DNA of 64,000 bases from Mactromeris polynyma (GCA_032209605.1 JASFXZ010000005.1:22556905-22620904); one strand, 5' to 3'. Shown: positions 45,618-58,634, counted from the stretch's first letter. Notes: generated by a model from the letters alone, not told the origin. Numbers and translations: made by a program.

Positions 45618-45898
45618 GAAAGAGAGAGAATAAGTTGCTACAGGGAATGCCACATACATAAGACAATTTCTCTCCACACAGACCTCCGGGAAAACAACAG
45701 CCCATTAAACATAAGGCATTCGAGGAGACGCAAGCGTAAATACGTTAGAGATTAGAGGCGCAATGAATGGCCTGGTCGACCATTAGGAATAAATAAGAAG
45801 AATCAAAAGGGGACAAACAGGGGGGAGGGGTTAATGGATGGAATATATCACAGGACAAGTCGAAACAGCTGACAGCAATAGGCCGAAAGTTGGGAAAG
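45618..45898 (+). repeat. Family D repeat, copy 5 (near full length)
   Basis: GAAAGAGAGAGAATAAGTTG at the left, ACACAGACCTCCGGG and AATAGGCCGAAAGTTGGG at the right. It lacks the last about 25 bp of the family end. Confidence 0.85.
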
Positions 45899-46461
45899 TT
45901 ATTTACAGCTGAGTGCAGGTGCTCAAACGAGACAAAACATTTCAAAACGTTAAGATGACTTAATCAAAATCTAAAAGACATTAGCCCGATAGTAGATCCA
46001 CTATTTTTAGTTTGTTTGGCGCGTATGACCATGCCTTTACATTAAATATACAGTTCATCAAACTTGGTTGTGGATTTCTCCGTAGGGGGTACAACGTAAT
46101 TAAGCAGCGTTTTTATAATGCTCTTTCGAAACATGTCTTTAGCTGGGACAAACGTTCCTTGACATAACTAAGGGTTCCTTGTGTCTCTTTTTGTAATACT
46201 CTGACGCTTCATGTATTACATTTGCACCGCCTTACCAGGATCGGTGGTAATATAACACTGATTACATGCTGAGGGAACTCAAGAAACACCATAAATAAAT
46301 TGTTTACGCGAGAAGGTTTTTGTTTTGGTTTCCTCTGGATGACATAAAGAAAAGTAAGAAAAAATCCATTTGACAGCTTAATTAGGAAGTCAGTCCTAGG
46401 CAGAAAACTGGGACAGTTTCTTCTAAATAACAAAGTCTATATATAGTGTATATTACGACCT

Positions 46462-46635
46462 TTAGAATTCGTTATTGCTTTCTTCTATATGTTCTGCAAA
46501 CGTCTGTGTGGTACTGCTTTGTTTCCCATTTCCCGCGTTTGTTTCATCTTCCATTGTTTCAGGTAACTCGTTAATTCTTGATGCAATCACATCATTTTGT
46601 TTCTTTCTCCCGACATAACCAAATAATAATTGTCT
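46462..46635 (-). pseudogene. Possible terminal exon, acidic hydrophilic tail
   Basis: A 57-codon open frame to a TAA at 46462-46464, reading LLFGYVGRKKQNDVIASRIN, ELPETMEDETN, then SSTTQTFAEHIEESNNEF. The composition is far more protein-like than the AT-rich surroundings, and it looks like a cytoplasmic tail or last exon. No ATG, no recognised domain and no neighbouring exon. It may be a host exon or mobile-element debris. Confidence 0.3.
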
Positions 46636-48535
46636 TTAGTCATTAATAAGTAACTGAATAAGTATATTTAATGTTATTGCACATTCCAATTTTAAAAAAT
46701 TGTAATCTACTTGTATATGTGTGTATTGTATTGCGACACCAAAACTTTTGGACGTGTAATGTAACATACATGGATTGGATTGAATGCAAGGATCATTAAG
46801 TGCATTGTTGTTTCTTACTATATGTGACATTAGACTGTGGTTGACAAAACAAATATTCGCAAGGAAAACCTTCACTATACATGATCTTTTAATTCATGTC
46901 TTCAATATCAGGATAACAAAACATCTCTTTGGCATTACTAAATAAAATCATGTTATAAAACCTTTGAAACTTGACAGTAAGAGCACAAACTTTCGATAAT
47001 GAAGAAAGTTCTAAATGTCACGAGGCTACATCATTGATTTCTCCTTGAATGCAATTATTTAAGTTAACGTGTATAACAATGATAACAGGTAAACACATAT
47101 AAAATGCATAATTAACACTGATTTATCACTGAATTGATCAAGTTTACTCTTTCTGTATAAAAACCTATAATGCATATTCTTTATGCAGTACTATATTTGA
47201 AATATTGATATTATTTTCTTCCTTTTACAATGGGCAGGTGCGCTTTCGTTAAATGTAAAGCAATAGCTAAATACTATACATGTATGTTGAAAAGCTCTTT
47301 TTTTGTGATTTGTTTGGAACTTAATAAAACTAAGAGAGATTCATTCTATTTTGTTAATCTATATAAGCTTCAGTTTTGAAAATAAAAGCATGCGTAAATA
47401 ACATTTTGTTGAAGGTGTTGCACATCATTACACATATTGATATATCTCAAATTCAAACTGGGTTTTACATCGGCAATTTAACATAAACATTTAGGAAATC
47501 ATGTTACCTCATAAAGTGAATTCGATGATTTGCAGTAACTTGATACGCACGTTGTTTTGATGAATGATTGATCAATGCAATTAGATCTAAATTAATTTAA
47601 TCAAATTGTTACGACTGTAAAAATTAACATACAGTTTTCTCTAGATTTAATTACAAGTTTTGGAAAGTTTTAAAGCACCATAAACATATTACTGCGTAAA
47701 AAATGTAGCAACCGACTACTTAATGGAACAGGTGCAACACATGTGTAGAATCTATTTAACCTCGTCCAATTTTTGTATACACGATTAATTGTCTGGATTA
47801 CATCTGTAAGCAATTTGTTTCGTTTTATCGCGCACATTATCTAATTGTCTTAAATTCGGGCAGCTATTTCAATTCTACTTTCAAATTCAACCACAACAAT
47901 TTGTGCCCTCTTGGAAATGCAAGAAAAACATTTGAGCGCCGCTGTACGATTTCCAACCTCTTCTTTAAGTGACGTCATTTCTAGGAAATGCCATATGTGA
48001 CGTTACCATGTACTGACAGTAAGCAATATTTGCCCCATATGGCAATATGAAAACGAAGTGATTATATGGTGTAAATATTGTTTCCTGCTTGCAAATAGTG
48101 ACATCACATGCTGCGTTTTCTTGTAATGACTTCACTTACAGAAAAGGTTGTCAATCACATAGCACCACTCATATTACGTTACCATATACATGGACTAGCT
48201 AACTAGAGGTTTTGTAGTACATGTGAACTTTTTATACATAATTAACCATGTGATGCATTGCCTTCTAGCATGTCAATTTTTAGAAGCAACATGTTATTCT
48301 GGTTTCCCAGTCATTGAATATTCATTAATTGATTATTTTCACATGAATGACGATATTGTGTAGTATGGAATTTACTATACCCTTAATTCCTCGGACCACT
48401 CTGTAGAATTGTGTGATGTTGGTTAAAGTAGTTGTTTACAAACTTTGAAATTTCCGCTAGAAAGTTTATTCAATATATATATATACCAGCTGATTAGGGA
48501 ATCCTTTGTCGCTTACAGATTATTCAAGCTGCAAG
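46636..48535. other. AT-rich spacer
   Basis: Nothing supported. 47900-48180 is a little GC-richer and has a single TGACGTCA (about 47973), without a gene beside it. Confidence 0.5.
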
Positions 48536-48862
48536 ATGACGGTTGTACTATTGAATGTTGAAGAAAAGAGGCACATTTGGATAAATATATTGCATGGTAT
48601 TATGTTAATACATTGGATATTGTTTTGTTTTCTAATGTTTACTTTAATTGCGGGAGAAATCTTATTTTTTATTAATACGTTGACGCATTTTGATGCAAAT
48701 ATTGTTACAGTTAATGCAAAAACAATGTGGCTTAATTATTGCTATGGTACAAGCCTCTCCTTTACATATGTGTCATTGTTAAATGAAAGTATCGTTCCAA
48801 AAAGGGCTGACTATACATTAACTGTTATTTTACGTGACCTTAAAATAGTTATTATCATTTAA
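48536..48862 (+). CDS. Hypothetical small membrane protein (doubtful)
   Basis: A 108-codon frame from ATG 48536 (MTVVLLNVEEKRH) to TAA at 48860-48862. It has one strongly hydrophobic segment, IMLIHWILFCFLMFTLIAG, at about residues 22-40 and a polar second half with NESIVPKRADY. An (AT)n tract at 48473-48484 could serve as a TATA-like element, and CGCTTACAG just upstream could instead be a splice acceptor. I do not recognise the family. In AT-rich DNA a frame of this length can arise by chance and hydrophobic content is biased by T-rich codons, so this is a weak candidate. Confidence 0.22.
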   Translation: MTVVLLNVEEKRHIWINILHGIMLIHWILFCFLMFTLIAGEILFFINTLTHFDANIVTVNAKTMWLNYCYGTSLSFTYVSLLNESIVPKRADYTLTVILRDLKIVIII

Positions 48863-51230
48863 TCTTAACATGACCAAATGGTTAAACCGTTGTACATATG
48901 AAAAGTTACAACAAGTCATATTCATAGAGCAAGTGTTTATTATACATTTGACATTTTGTATGTTATGAAGGATTAAGCTCATGCAGAGAACTCGTCATTC
49001 ATAAGATAATGACTCCCCACACAGATCCCAGGAAACATTAGTACACAAAACATTAGGAGTTGAGAAGGTGTAAGGACAATCACCTTAATAAGTGTCTGGC
49101 TGATTATCAACACTCAAATAGAGTTAAAGAAGGGTACACAAATGAAAGAAGGGAATCCATTATAGGCCAGGATGAGCAATCAACTTGTAACTGTTCCCTG
49201 AAGCACTATCCAGATGTGCAGACTCTATAAATGTCAGCCATTTCAATGAAAGTCCCATACCCTATTGACCTAATTATATAGATTTCCAGACTGAATCGTA
49301 ATTACATTTACATAATACATAATGAATATATTTTAAATGAAACCAGATAATATATCATATATTTTATGGTGTCTATTAGAATATATTGATATTCAAATAT
49401 GACATTTGTCACAATACACTCGATTGTCTACTTTCTGCTAGAATATAATTATATTCCAAGCTGAAAATCGTTAAAGTACAACTCAATTGGTCAAGGTCGC
49501 ATGTTAGTTTAGTAATTCATTCCAATACATGTTAGGCAATTATAACAAATATAAAGACGGCATTAAGGCGAATTATGTGCTTATTACGGGCTACAGTGCC
49601 CTTTGAAATATTCACAACAATGCTGTTTACGTGTGGCTACTTATGATTTATTCTTTGACAGTTTTTCAAGAATGATTTTAAGTATAATAGTTTAATGAAT
49701 GTGATGATCTACGTCGGAAAAACAAGATACATAATTATTTGAAATCTTGTCCTATAATTGTTCGAGTACTAAATTATGCTGTACATGGGTTTCGTAACAT
49801 TTTCTGTGCTATTCCTTCCCAAGTATAAATGTATTGCACGGTTATATGCATAACAAAATGTACTTTCTTACTCTCAGTAAGTACTGTGAATAATTGACCT
49901 AATAATTAACCTTTATGTTAAAATGAAAACGGCAATTACAGATAAGAAGCCATCATTCCATTTAATTTATATGTGGTTTTATGGCGCATCGACAGCTTTG
50001 GTCATTTAGCGCGCAAGGAATGTAAAAAACATGTGAAACTAAACAGGTTTACGACCTATACTTGTATATGTTCCATCATTCCATATGGCACTCATAAATT
50101 CCAAAACAGACGATGGAGCAGTTCATAGTAAAACTAGAAGAATTCAAATGAGTCGTTTATCTAATATAATGAACGATTTCAATATAATGGTATGAGGTGA
50201 TGCAAAAATAATGTACGGACTTCATTTAAGTTTCCTCCTCATGTGTGTGTTACATAAACATTTTAACTGAAACTCAACGAGTGTGTGATAATAGGTATTC
50301 CATACATGAATTTCATCGATACCGCTTGGAACAATAAATTATGTATAATATATATGGAATCATCGGTATAATCTAATAAGATTTCTTACTGGCTTTCATG
50401 AGGTAATAATTGCCAGTTTAAGCGTAAAGGCACCAAAATGATTGGTAATATACATGTGTGTATCTGAATGCTATGAAAATTCCCATGACTATTCCTTCAT
50501 GTAATAAAGTAATATGTATATTTTTATGATTAACGTATTTTCTATACGGTTTATTCTAGTACTTTTAATTGTTAAACAATAAGTATAAAGACCCGAGGCA
50601 CAGCATAATAGACGACTAACTTGATTAATTATTCAGATAAAGACAGTGGGTTTTTTTCAGCTGTCGCTTTCGTCATTCATTTTTGAAATTGTTCCCTTAT
50701 ATATAGGGCTCTGATTTTCTGTAATAAGGATATATTTGTTATCATTGTTCAGTAGTCTTGAACAATAACTTTGTCGATCTCAGGACAAATATAATAAAAC
50801 GCTATTACGGGCTCCGAAGAATGCCTACATATCCACGTTTTAAGTTCTGAAACTGATTAATTGGTACCTCGAACTATAGGTTGTCGGGTATTTTTTTCAG
50901 AATTGTATTTGCATTCCCACAGACCCATTTAATTGTTTACTCCTGTTTCTTTGTCTCGAACTCCTGAGTACAAAAGCTTGAAGCTTAAACGAGTCGATGG
51001 GAAATATGATTTTATAATTGGATAGAGGTTCATTAAATCTGTCAGTGGCAAACAAAAGACGTAGAACATGTCGCTCGATTTACACGTACTAACAGTTGCA
51101 TAACACCATTCAGTTAGTTTGGAGGACAAATATTCGATAAAATAAAAGGCAAATTATTGAAATATGTACGTAAGTATGCGTGTACTTACGTGCAAATATC
51201 AAAATACACAGTTTCTGTTTGCGCCATTAT
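48863..51230. other. AT-rich spacer with a diverged family D copy
   Basis: Contains 48975-49239, an old family D relative, and a small palindrome ACGTAAGTA-6-TACTTACGT at about 51168-51191. Otherwise nothing is supported. Confidence 0.5.
48975..49239 (+). repeat. Family D repeat, diverged copy
   Basis: Recognisable by CATTCATAAGATAATG, ACTCCCCACACAGATCCCAG, AAAACATTAGG, GTGTCTGGCTGATTATC and a final CACTATCCAGATG region. Divergence is clearly greater than in the other copies, so the family has been active over a long period. Confidence 0.6.
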
Positions 51231-51640
51231 TGGCAAGAGGCTCGGCAGAGCCAATTGCTATAGTAGGCGAAATCCGCAGACACTCATCGGATGAGTCATC
51301 CCAAGTATTACATTCTGAACCGCCAAAGGCTACATACTCCTGAAGAAAGTAGTCCTTGTCTAACAAAAAATAGCGGTAAGCATTTGCGATATCAGCTATA
51401 GAACGGATTTGAGCTGACTTCACTTACGCAAAAGAAAGAACCCCAAAGAAACTTTGCTGATCATATATTGCAAATTACAGAAATGTCTGCCTACCCCGCA
51501 GCCGTACCACAAGCTAGCGGACGATAGTATAAGATAGTGTACAGTAGGCAGCGGACGATAGCAGTAGGCAAAAATACATATACAAGAAAACGGTGCCACA
51601 TATAATATATCCAACGAACAATTATACGTATATTGAAAAT
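51231..51640 (-). repeat. Exon-like dispersed repeat R, copy 2
   Basis: Inverted relative of 6070-6500. The minus-strand frame 51199-51423 (74 residues) reads MKSAQIRSIADIANAYRYF, LLDKDYFLQEYVAFGGSEC, then NTWDDSSDECLRISPTIAIG. Frame and protein are kept better here than in copy 1. The upstream part keeps GGCACCGTTTTCTTGTATA and the CTATCGTCCGCT words. A GTAAGT donor at about 51185 would allow splicing to a next exon. Conservation of coding sequence over two copies suggests an element-encoded N-terminal exon; family unknown. Confidence 0.72.
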
Positions 51641-54528
51641 CAGGGGAAATGCAATTTTCCGTCATCGTTCCGTTGTATATCGACGATTTACGGAAACATA
51701 CGTTTTGTTGTATTGTCATCCTGTCTTTAGGTCGGTCTATTGGTTGTGCTGTCCAATATACAACATAAATTATGAAGTTTGTGTAGCACATTATTCTCAC
51801 TTCTTCAGTTTTCAAGGGATTGCAATGCAGTTTGATAATACAAGTACCATGATACATGATTTGAAGATGTGGACGACATAAATTTGCTGTGCATCCATCA
51901 ACATATTTTAGAATTCTGGCCCTTTGAACTGAAGTCTCCTTTTAGAACACATGTAGCAAAATACTTTAGTTTTCTATGGATTGCATTGAAACTTGGCATA
52001 TAATCTACATTAAGGTACTGTTTACTTCTTCTCCATCCATCCTTCTGACTGTCTATACCCATTCTTTGTATACAATCTTGTGTGTTTATCTCCTATACTA
52101 TTTTATTTACTGACATAACAAAGTGTTCTTGATAGACTATTGTGATAGGTAAAATATATATGTCAAAGTGACGTCTGTGATCTGCAGTGAGCCCCTTCAG
52201 CCCTTTCGGTGCTTTGATATTAGATGTCTCGTGACGCGCCATCCGTACGTAGGCTAAGTCGCTGTAAATATATCCGACGTGGCTTAACTCCCACGTTAAA
52301 TCGTGACTGAACAGTAGACAAATCGGTCATCAGCCTGTTTGAAATACTTGTGTTCGTTTGTATTTCTTACATTATGTTGTTGCTACACACTACGTACACT
52401 CTTGGACCCATACTACCCACCGTTTTATATTTGTTTTATATCTCTCTTTATTTTAATTTTATCGCCCCCGATTCCTCGTATTTAGTTTTATGTAACAGCT
52501 GATTCCTTTTCTCAGCCATTTAGGTTTTTCTTATTATAAATGTAAATTTAGCGTAGATAAATCTGTTTGGTTCACCACGTGACCATTTGTTAACATTGTA
52601 ATGTGCATTTGCTTCACGCATGATATATATTTGTTTTATGTTCGTTTACCGGTTCTACTTGAGGTTTTTTTGTATACCCTCCGCATGGTTTCTTTTGCAC
52701 CATAGGAATCTGTGTGTGGACTAGAACATCATGTTTTGTGCGTGTGGCCTTCTTTTTAACTCCCGCATTTTTACCAGTTGGCAAGTAACAAATGTGTATT
52801 ATCTGGTATTAACATTCAATAGATGTTCTAATAATATGTTTGATTTTTGAGCTATGATGTTCCAAATTAGCATGATCGTTATATCAAGAAATTGAATGGA
52901 GCCTATCCTAACATTGCGTGTGAAAAGCCAGTTAACTATGCGGAAATTATCCTAAATCAGCGTTCGTATATTGGCAAATTTCCTGCCGGCGTCATATTAA
53001 ATGAATTAACACATCGCTATATTAAATTAATCAACGCCGTCTACGATCTTCTAACTATTTGTGTATAGTTGATGAAAAACAAGGCACTGTATTCAGGGGC
53101 GTAGATTCGAAAAATCGAAAAATAAAATGGCTACAACTGCAATAAGATAGTTAATGTATGTTTTCGATTTAATTGTAAGCATATTTACCCGAACGAAATG
53201 TACATTAAAACGCATTTCTGTTGATCTAGCTTCGGACATTTTTCCAAGGGACATGTTCAAGGGAATTGTATTCTGATTTTACCAGTAAACTTGAAGTTAT
53301 TTAGTATTGCACATTCTTCTTTACGATTCATATTTGCTTTTACTCTCCCTTAGCATCGGGCGCTTATTCCGATACCTTCATATCACCCTCTGCTTTATAA
53401 CTCCCGCACAACTAATAATTTCTATTTTTAGACAGGCGAATCGACTTGCGTCCACAGCCATTTAGGGAGCCGCTTGCAACGATACGTCAATGTCCCAAAA
53501 GTAGGACAGTAAACATGTGTACATAAAGCGTGCGAGTGTGCATTGAATAAACAGCTTTCCCCGGCATAGAAATGACACTGTGACAATGAAAATTGCTAGA
53601 AAAATTAAACTAAACTAAAGTAAGTGACCATCGTTTTGTCGGCATGCCAAATTTATTTCGATGCCTGTAAATGTGTAATGATATAAGGTCATTTAAACAG
53701 CTGTCGACGCGGAATCTGCGTATATTTTAAACGCGTCATTCGTTCATGAATACTCGGCATCTCGTTACTCAAATTCGTCACACTATTTGTAATACGTATC
53801 AGTACAGTCCTCGATGAAAGAACGAAACACTGCCTTATGTAATGCTAAATGACATGAAATAAAACCGATTAACTAGATCGTCAAAATTTCCCTCGACATG
53901 AAAGACTAATCTGTTATAAACTCAGTAGTCACGTGATCGTGCCGACCAATGGCATATAGTATCATGGACGAACGGTGATTTCGTTTACTGCGACTAAATC
54001 ATTGGTTATATCAGAAAGGTTAAAAGGGTCAAATATTAAAATATACTGGTAATACAGCCGTGTGTGAATGTAACGGTAGTGGAATCAAAGCGCTGTGTTG
54101 GAACGAAGTTTGCTTCAAGCACACGCATTGTAATCAAAACGTACGTTTTACTTTTACTTTATACGCAAACCTAGCCTGGAATTAAATAGATGAGATTTCT
54201 TCACATGAACATGAACTTATCGAATAATCGTGATGAACACAAACACATCGTTCATGTACACATAATACGTAGTGAATCATCTACGGGAAATATTTATGAT
54301 GTTGTTCTTGTTACTGATACAAAACAAGCGGATAAGAATGCACACTCACTGTTTTCTGCGTCACTCATCGTTTTGAAATGCTTTATGTCTTTGTGTTTAA
54401 TGCAATGTTTACATGATTTTCTCCTATTTCATGTATCAACATTCGAGGGTATGTTATCAATTTCCGGAACACGAAGTTACTCTGTTTTTCAAAGTGTATC
54501 TGCTGATAAATGAACCAGACAGTGGATC
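51641..54528. other. AT-rich spacer with the second 51-bp repeat copy
   Basis: Holds 52538-52588 (partner of 30940-30990). The frame at 54190-54513 has no recognised domain. A GC-richer stretch at 52170-52340 is unexplained. No gene supported. Confidence 0.5.
52538..52588 (-). repeat. 51-bp dispersed repeat, copy 2
   Basis: Reverse complement of 30940-30990 with one mismatch; similarity stops sharply on both sides. Confidence 0.7.
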
Positions 54529-54530
54529 TA

Positions 54531-54708
54531 CAGTCGAACCTCGTTTATTCGAATTTATCGGGTCCGAAATTTTATTTCGAATAATACATGGTTTCGAGTA
54601 GCTCATTTCAATTCGACATGAGTTAGAAGATACATCGGGGCCTGATATTTATTTTGGATGATACCGAGTATTCGAATAGCAGGTTGTCGATTAAACGAGA
54701 TACGACTG
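54531..54708. mobile_element. pogo/Tigger-type MITE
   Basis: A 178-bp element flanked by TA at 54529-54530 and 54709-54710. Left end CAGTCGAACCTCGTTTATTC; right end, read inverted, CAGTCGTATCTCGTTTAATC. The CAGTCG-x-x-CTCG-TTTA-TCGA type of terminus is that of pogo/Tigger elements. No coding capacity. A related solo right end lies at 19765-19809. Confidence 0.85.
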
Positions 54709-54710
54709 TA

Positions 54711-56289
54711 TTTGAATTCCAAGTTGTTATGATTATGCTGGGTAAAATAGACTGTATGTCTGGATGATAAAACTAACCTAAATATGTTTTGTGTGTCCTT
54801 GATTACATCATATAATTGAACGGAAGTAATGCTATGAAATTATGACATTCGTGTTTTTTTTTGACTTCCGAGTAACCACAACATGTCAAATATATCTCAC
54901 CAAGGGATTACATTCATTAATTATTTGTCAACTACTGTCCAAGTCGGCCAGATATGTCTGTCTTACGTCTACCCTCAATTCAAGCGGCGAGAATTACTTG
55001 CTGACTTCCATTTCCGCTATCACATTTTCATAGCACGTAAGAAAACCGTGTCATAAAATAATAAAATAGTATTATTTGTGTGAAATACATTTTGTTTTGC
55101 ATTTAACAGAACAGTCAAACGGATACTTCAGATATATGTAGCTGTCGTGCAGTAAAAAGTACCACATATCACACAAATATGTTTATAACAATGCTAATAA
55201 TTCCTAAAATAATTTCTCCAAATCACGAATGACGATTAGTGTAATAATAATTATATAATTCACTCATTTCGATATACAAAGAGTGCAAAATCAAACGCAT
55301 CAGTCTCATCCCCAATATTTATGTCCATGAGAGATCTATTGTCATTCCTGTTTTATGCTTGATGATCATTAGGCTCGGTAATGTTGCTATATAAAAATTT
55401 TAAACGGATGTATTTAAATTGATACACATCAACATTGCAGAAAGTTGAAATATTTGCATAGTTATATGATTAATCAAACGTCGATATATACCATACAATG
55501 ATACAATGCGTCATCAGATAAAATCAAACCAAAATCAGGAAACATTAACCCACTTAACCATTTCAATTAATAATAAGAAAAAATAATTGAAACAAATGTT
55601 CAACTTATCATAGTGGCTTTTCGAACAAGTCTTAATAACTTGTATTTTTTATAATTATTAGAAACCCTATCGAGTCAAAGATAATTTAAACACTGTACAA
55701 CAGTTTCTTCAGAAATGCGTAATATATTAAGATTCCTTGAAAACGTTTGGATTTGCAACACTTTAATGCATTTCGGAATGCATTGGATGCGGCATTGTGT
55801 ATAATGCACACAGTGAATAGTGACAGCAGTAAACTTAATGCTTGTCTTAAATCATTGAAGATATATCCTTATTTCAATCTCATCAGTGTACATAGCACAT
55901 ACATATACAAAAAAAAAACATCGAATGAATACCTAATAAAAGTACACTGCCACCCAAACAATGAGTTATAAGAGATTATGTATACACATAAAACTAATAC
56001 ATCAAAGTATATACGTATATTTATATATACTTATCATTAATATCGCATAGTACATGGTTCTTTTATATCACATATATCAACATGGATTAAAACTGAAGAA
56101 GCCTTCTAATCAGTAGAACTAAGAACTGCCATAAAACAATGATAAGATACTGAAAAGGGGAAAGGAGCACGATCGCCCATTAGCTAAACAATGGATGTAA
56201 GATATCACAGAACACGTTAATCACATCACCGTGAGTTGGATTAGCAAAGTTGCTTTAGGCGAAATAAAAAGGAACACATTGAAAACTAA
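54711..56289. other. AT-rich spacer
   Basis: Nothing recognised. The frame at 55747-55971 has no family-like features. Confidence 0.5.
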
Positions 56290-57740
56290 ATAAATGAGCA
56301 TTATTGACAACTTATAAATTCATTATTTACAAGTTAAAAATAATCGTCTTTGTAAAATTAGATTGAAGGTTTTGGCACAGATTCGTATCATATCTGGGTT
56401 AGAAAACAAGAACTTGAACCTATCAACATCAGAGAATGTCAACACCGCATTATCACTAACTACTGCTTGTATAAATAATGACTCTCGTATATCACAATAA
56501 GCGTGACCATTAAATAAGACATGGTATTCAGATTCAAAATTATCTCAAATTGGACGCTATCGTTCATCCACTGACAATCCCTAGTTTCAGTTCTAATTGG
56601 GGCAACGTCAAACGAAATTTACTATACGCTGACCTATGTCTTGGTTGGAGAATTAGTTTGCAGTATTGCTTCGGAACAAATTCGGACTTAACTAGTTTAT
56701 ACAAACGGAGCTTATTACCAATTCGTATAGAAGGATCAATTTCAATGTTAATTCTATTGAACCACTTAGTAACATAGTCGTGCAAAGTTACATTACAAAC
56801 TGCACTGACGAACGAAGCTTGCAGAGGATGTTCGATATCATTAAACATTATTGTCATCCAGAAATGTTTTTACATTAAAAACCCAATTCCTACATTAACG
56901 AGAAGATTTTGTCGTAACCCAGAGTGTTATATATTACATACCCCACTATGTTCATAGATGACAAACGTGACCAGTACAGTAACACGGATTTCCACTGCCT
57001 AAGACATGGGGGGTTACAGCCCATATCTCCTGATACTCCATCATTAGCTGTGTATTTTCCGACACCTAGATAATAGCGTTGAGCCCTGTTGTGTACTGCA
57101 TCAATTCAAGAATACGGACGGGAGACCCATAGTGGTGCACTATAACTTATAACAGACAAGACAACGGCATCAAACAATTTAGATAATACATCATATTGTA
57201 AGGTAAATATATATTACCCAAGCTTTTACATTTTGCGATTAAAAACCCCAATGTAAGACTAGCACTCTGAGCAACAGCCTTGACAGTAACATTAAAATCA
57301 AGATGTTCATGTAAAACAACACCTAAATAGGTATAACGGTCAACAACGTGTAGTACAGTTTCACCGCATCCGTCCGTAATGGGAGAATTTGGACGAAATG
57401 AATAATATTACTTTTTGATGGGTTCACGGTCATATAATTAAGAGAGCACCAATCATTGAAAGCATTTATCAGCCTTTGTAGTCCTTCCGCGTTTTTCGGC
57501 TAAAATAGCATTAACATCAGCGTATAGCATTATGCAAATGTTCTCATTTCCAATGTTAATTCCCAAATCAAAGGTTTTAAGATAGAGTGCGAAGTCGTTG
57601 ATAATCAAATTGAAAAGTAACGGTGATAAGATACATCCCTGTCGTAGATCACATTAAACATCAATGACGTATTTATTGTATCGAATAAGAATCATTGAAA
57701 TGGATTGTGTAAGGACAATGTAAGAGATTTAGTGTAAGAC
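56290..57740 (-). pseudogene. LINE reverse transcriptase remnant with mutated YADD
   Basis: Minus strand, mostly too broken for long open frames. From the 5' side: CDLRQGCILSPLLFNLIIND (57621-57647 and on), the catalytic region MLYADVNAILAE (57513-57524, where YADD would be expected), LNYMTVNPSK with IIHFRPNSP, VVDRYTYLGVVLHEHLDF, SVISYSAPLWVSRPYS, VHNRAQRYYLGVGKYTANDG, SGDMGC; then frame 56564-56857 with KWFNRI, KLRLYKLVKSEFVP and RHRSAYSKFRLTLPQLELK; finally ESEYHVLFNGHAYCDIRESL and FSNPDMIRICAKTFNLILQR near 56320-56430. This order matches the second half of LINE ORF2 proteins common in marine invertebrates. It is a different lineage from the LINE at 23.6-25.4 kb. The 5' RT fingers and endonuclease are absent. 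Confidence 0.85.
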
Positions 57741-58634
57741 ACAACGTTTAAAAACAAGACTTGAATTATGTATGTTCTACGAAGAAAGACTTTTAAGAAT
57801 AATTTTTATAATTCATCTTGATGAAATTTCATTCTCTGTTTTGACGATCATGCATTCTCCTGATAATTATGTCGAACATGATTGTGTTTGATGCTTTATA
57901 CGATCCTTAAAATATCGAAGGTCTTGCGTGACAAACATTTACAATTACAGCTTGAGTGAATCACGCAATAAATACGTGTCTATAATTCCACAATTATGGT
58001 TCTATGTCTTAGTTTATTAGTTGGATTTTGCATGTTACAGATTAAATTGTATTCATTATTTACAGAGCAATGGCAATCATAAACATGTATGCCTCCAGCA
58101 ATTACAGGAATGTAGCATGGAAAATAAAATATATTGCCAACAAACTTTCTCTTGCGTCAATGTTGCCATGGATAACTGTAATTTAAATTCACCGAATTTA
58201 CATTGCCGAGATGAAATTTAAGAGGAAGACTCGGGCAAGTGTTTGTTTTGATTAAAGATAACAGAATGACTAATATTGATTTCAATTAATATTCTTCAAA
58301 ACATGAATTGGTTTATATGTTTTTGTTCTTTTGTTACTTTTCTTAAGAAATTCGTATCTTGGTAAGAGTTCGATTGCGAAGTAAAAAAACAAGCCCAGTG
58401 CAAACTGTTTGAGTTGGATCGAATACTATTGAAATAAATTGTCTTAAATAAAAATGTGTCTTACGTTTTAATTCGTTTGAAATAATCGATACAGTTTGAT
58501 TAAATTGGATAGCAAGTATTGTTGATATATTGACTAACTTCTTAGTCCGCTATGTATTCTACCAATCACAAGATTTGCTAATGGGATTACAGGCACGACG
58601 GATCATATTAATTAATGTGTCAATAAACTAGAAT
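57741..58634. other. AT-rich spacer
   Basis: Nothing supported beyond the LINE boundary. The frame at 58021-58221 is short and unremarkable. Confidence 0.5.

Noticed and set aside
54190..54513. 107-residue plus-strand ORF starting with ATG
   Set aside because: No domain, no splice or promoter context. It ends in the segment leading into the pogo-type MITE, and length is within chance for this composition and search space.
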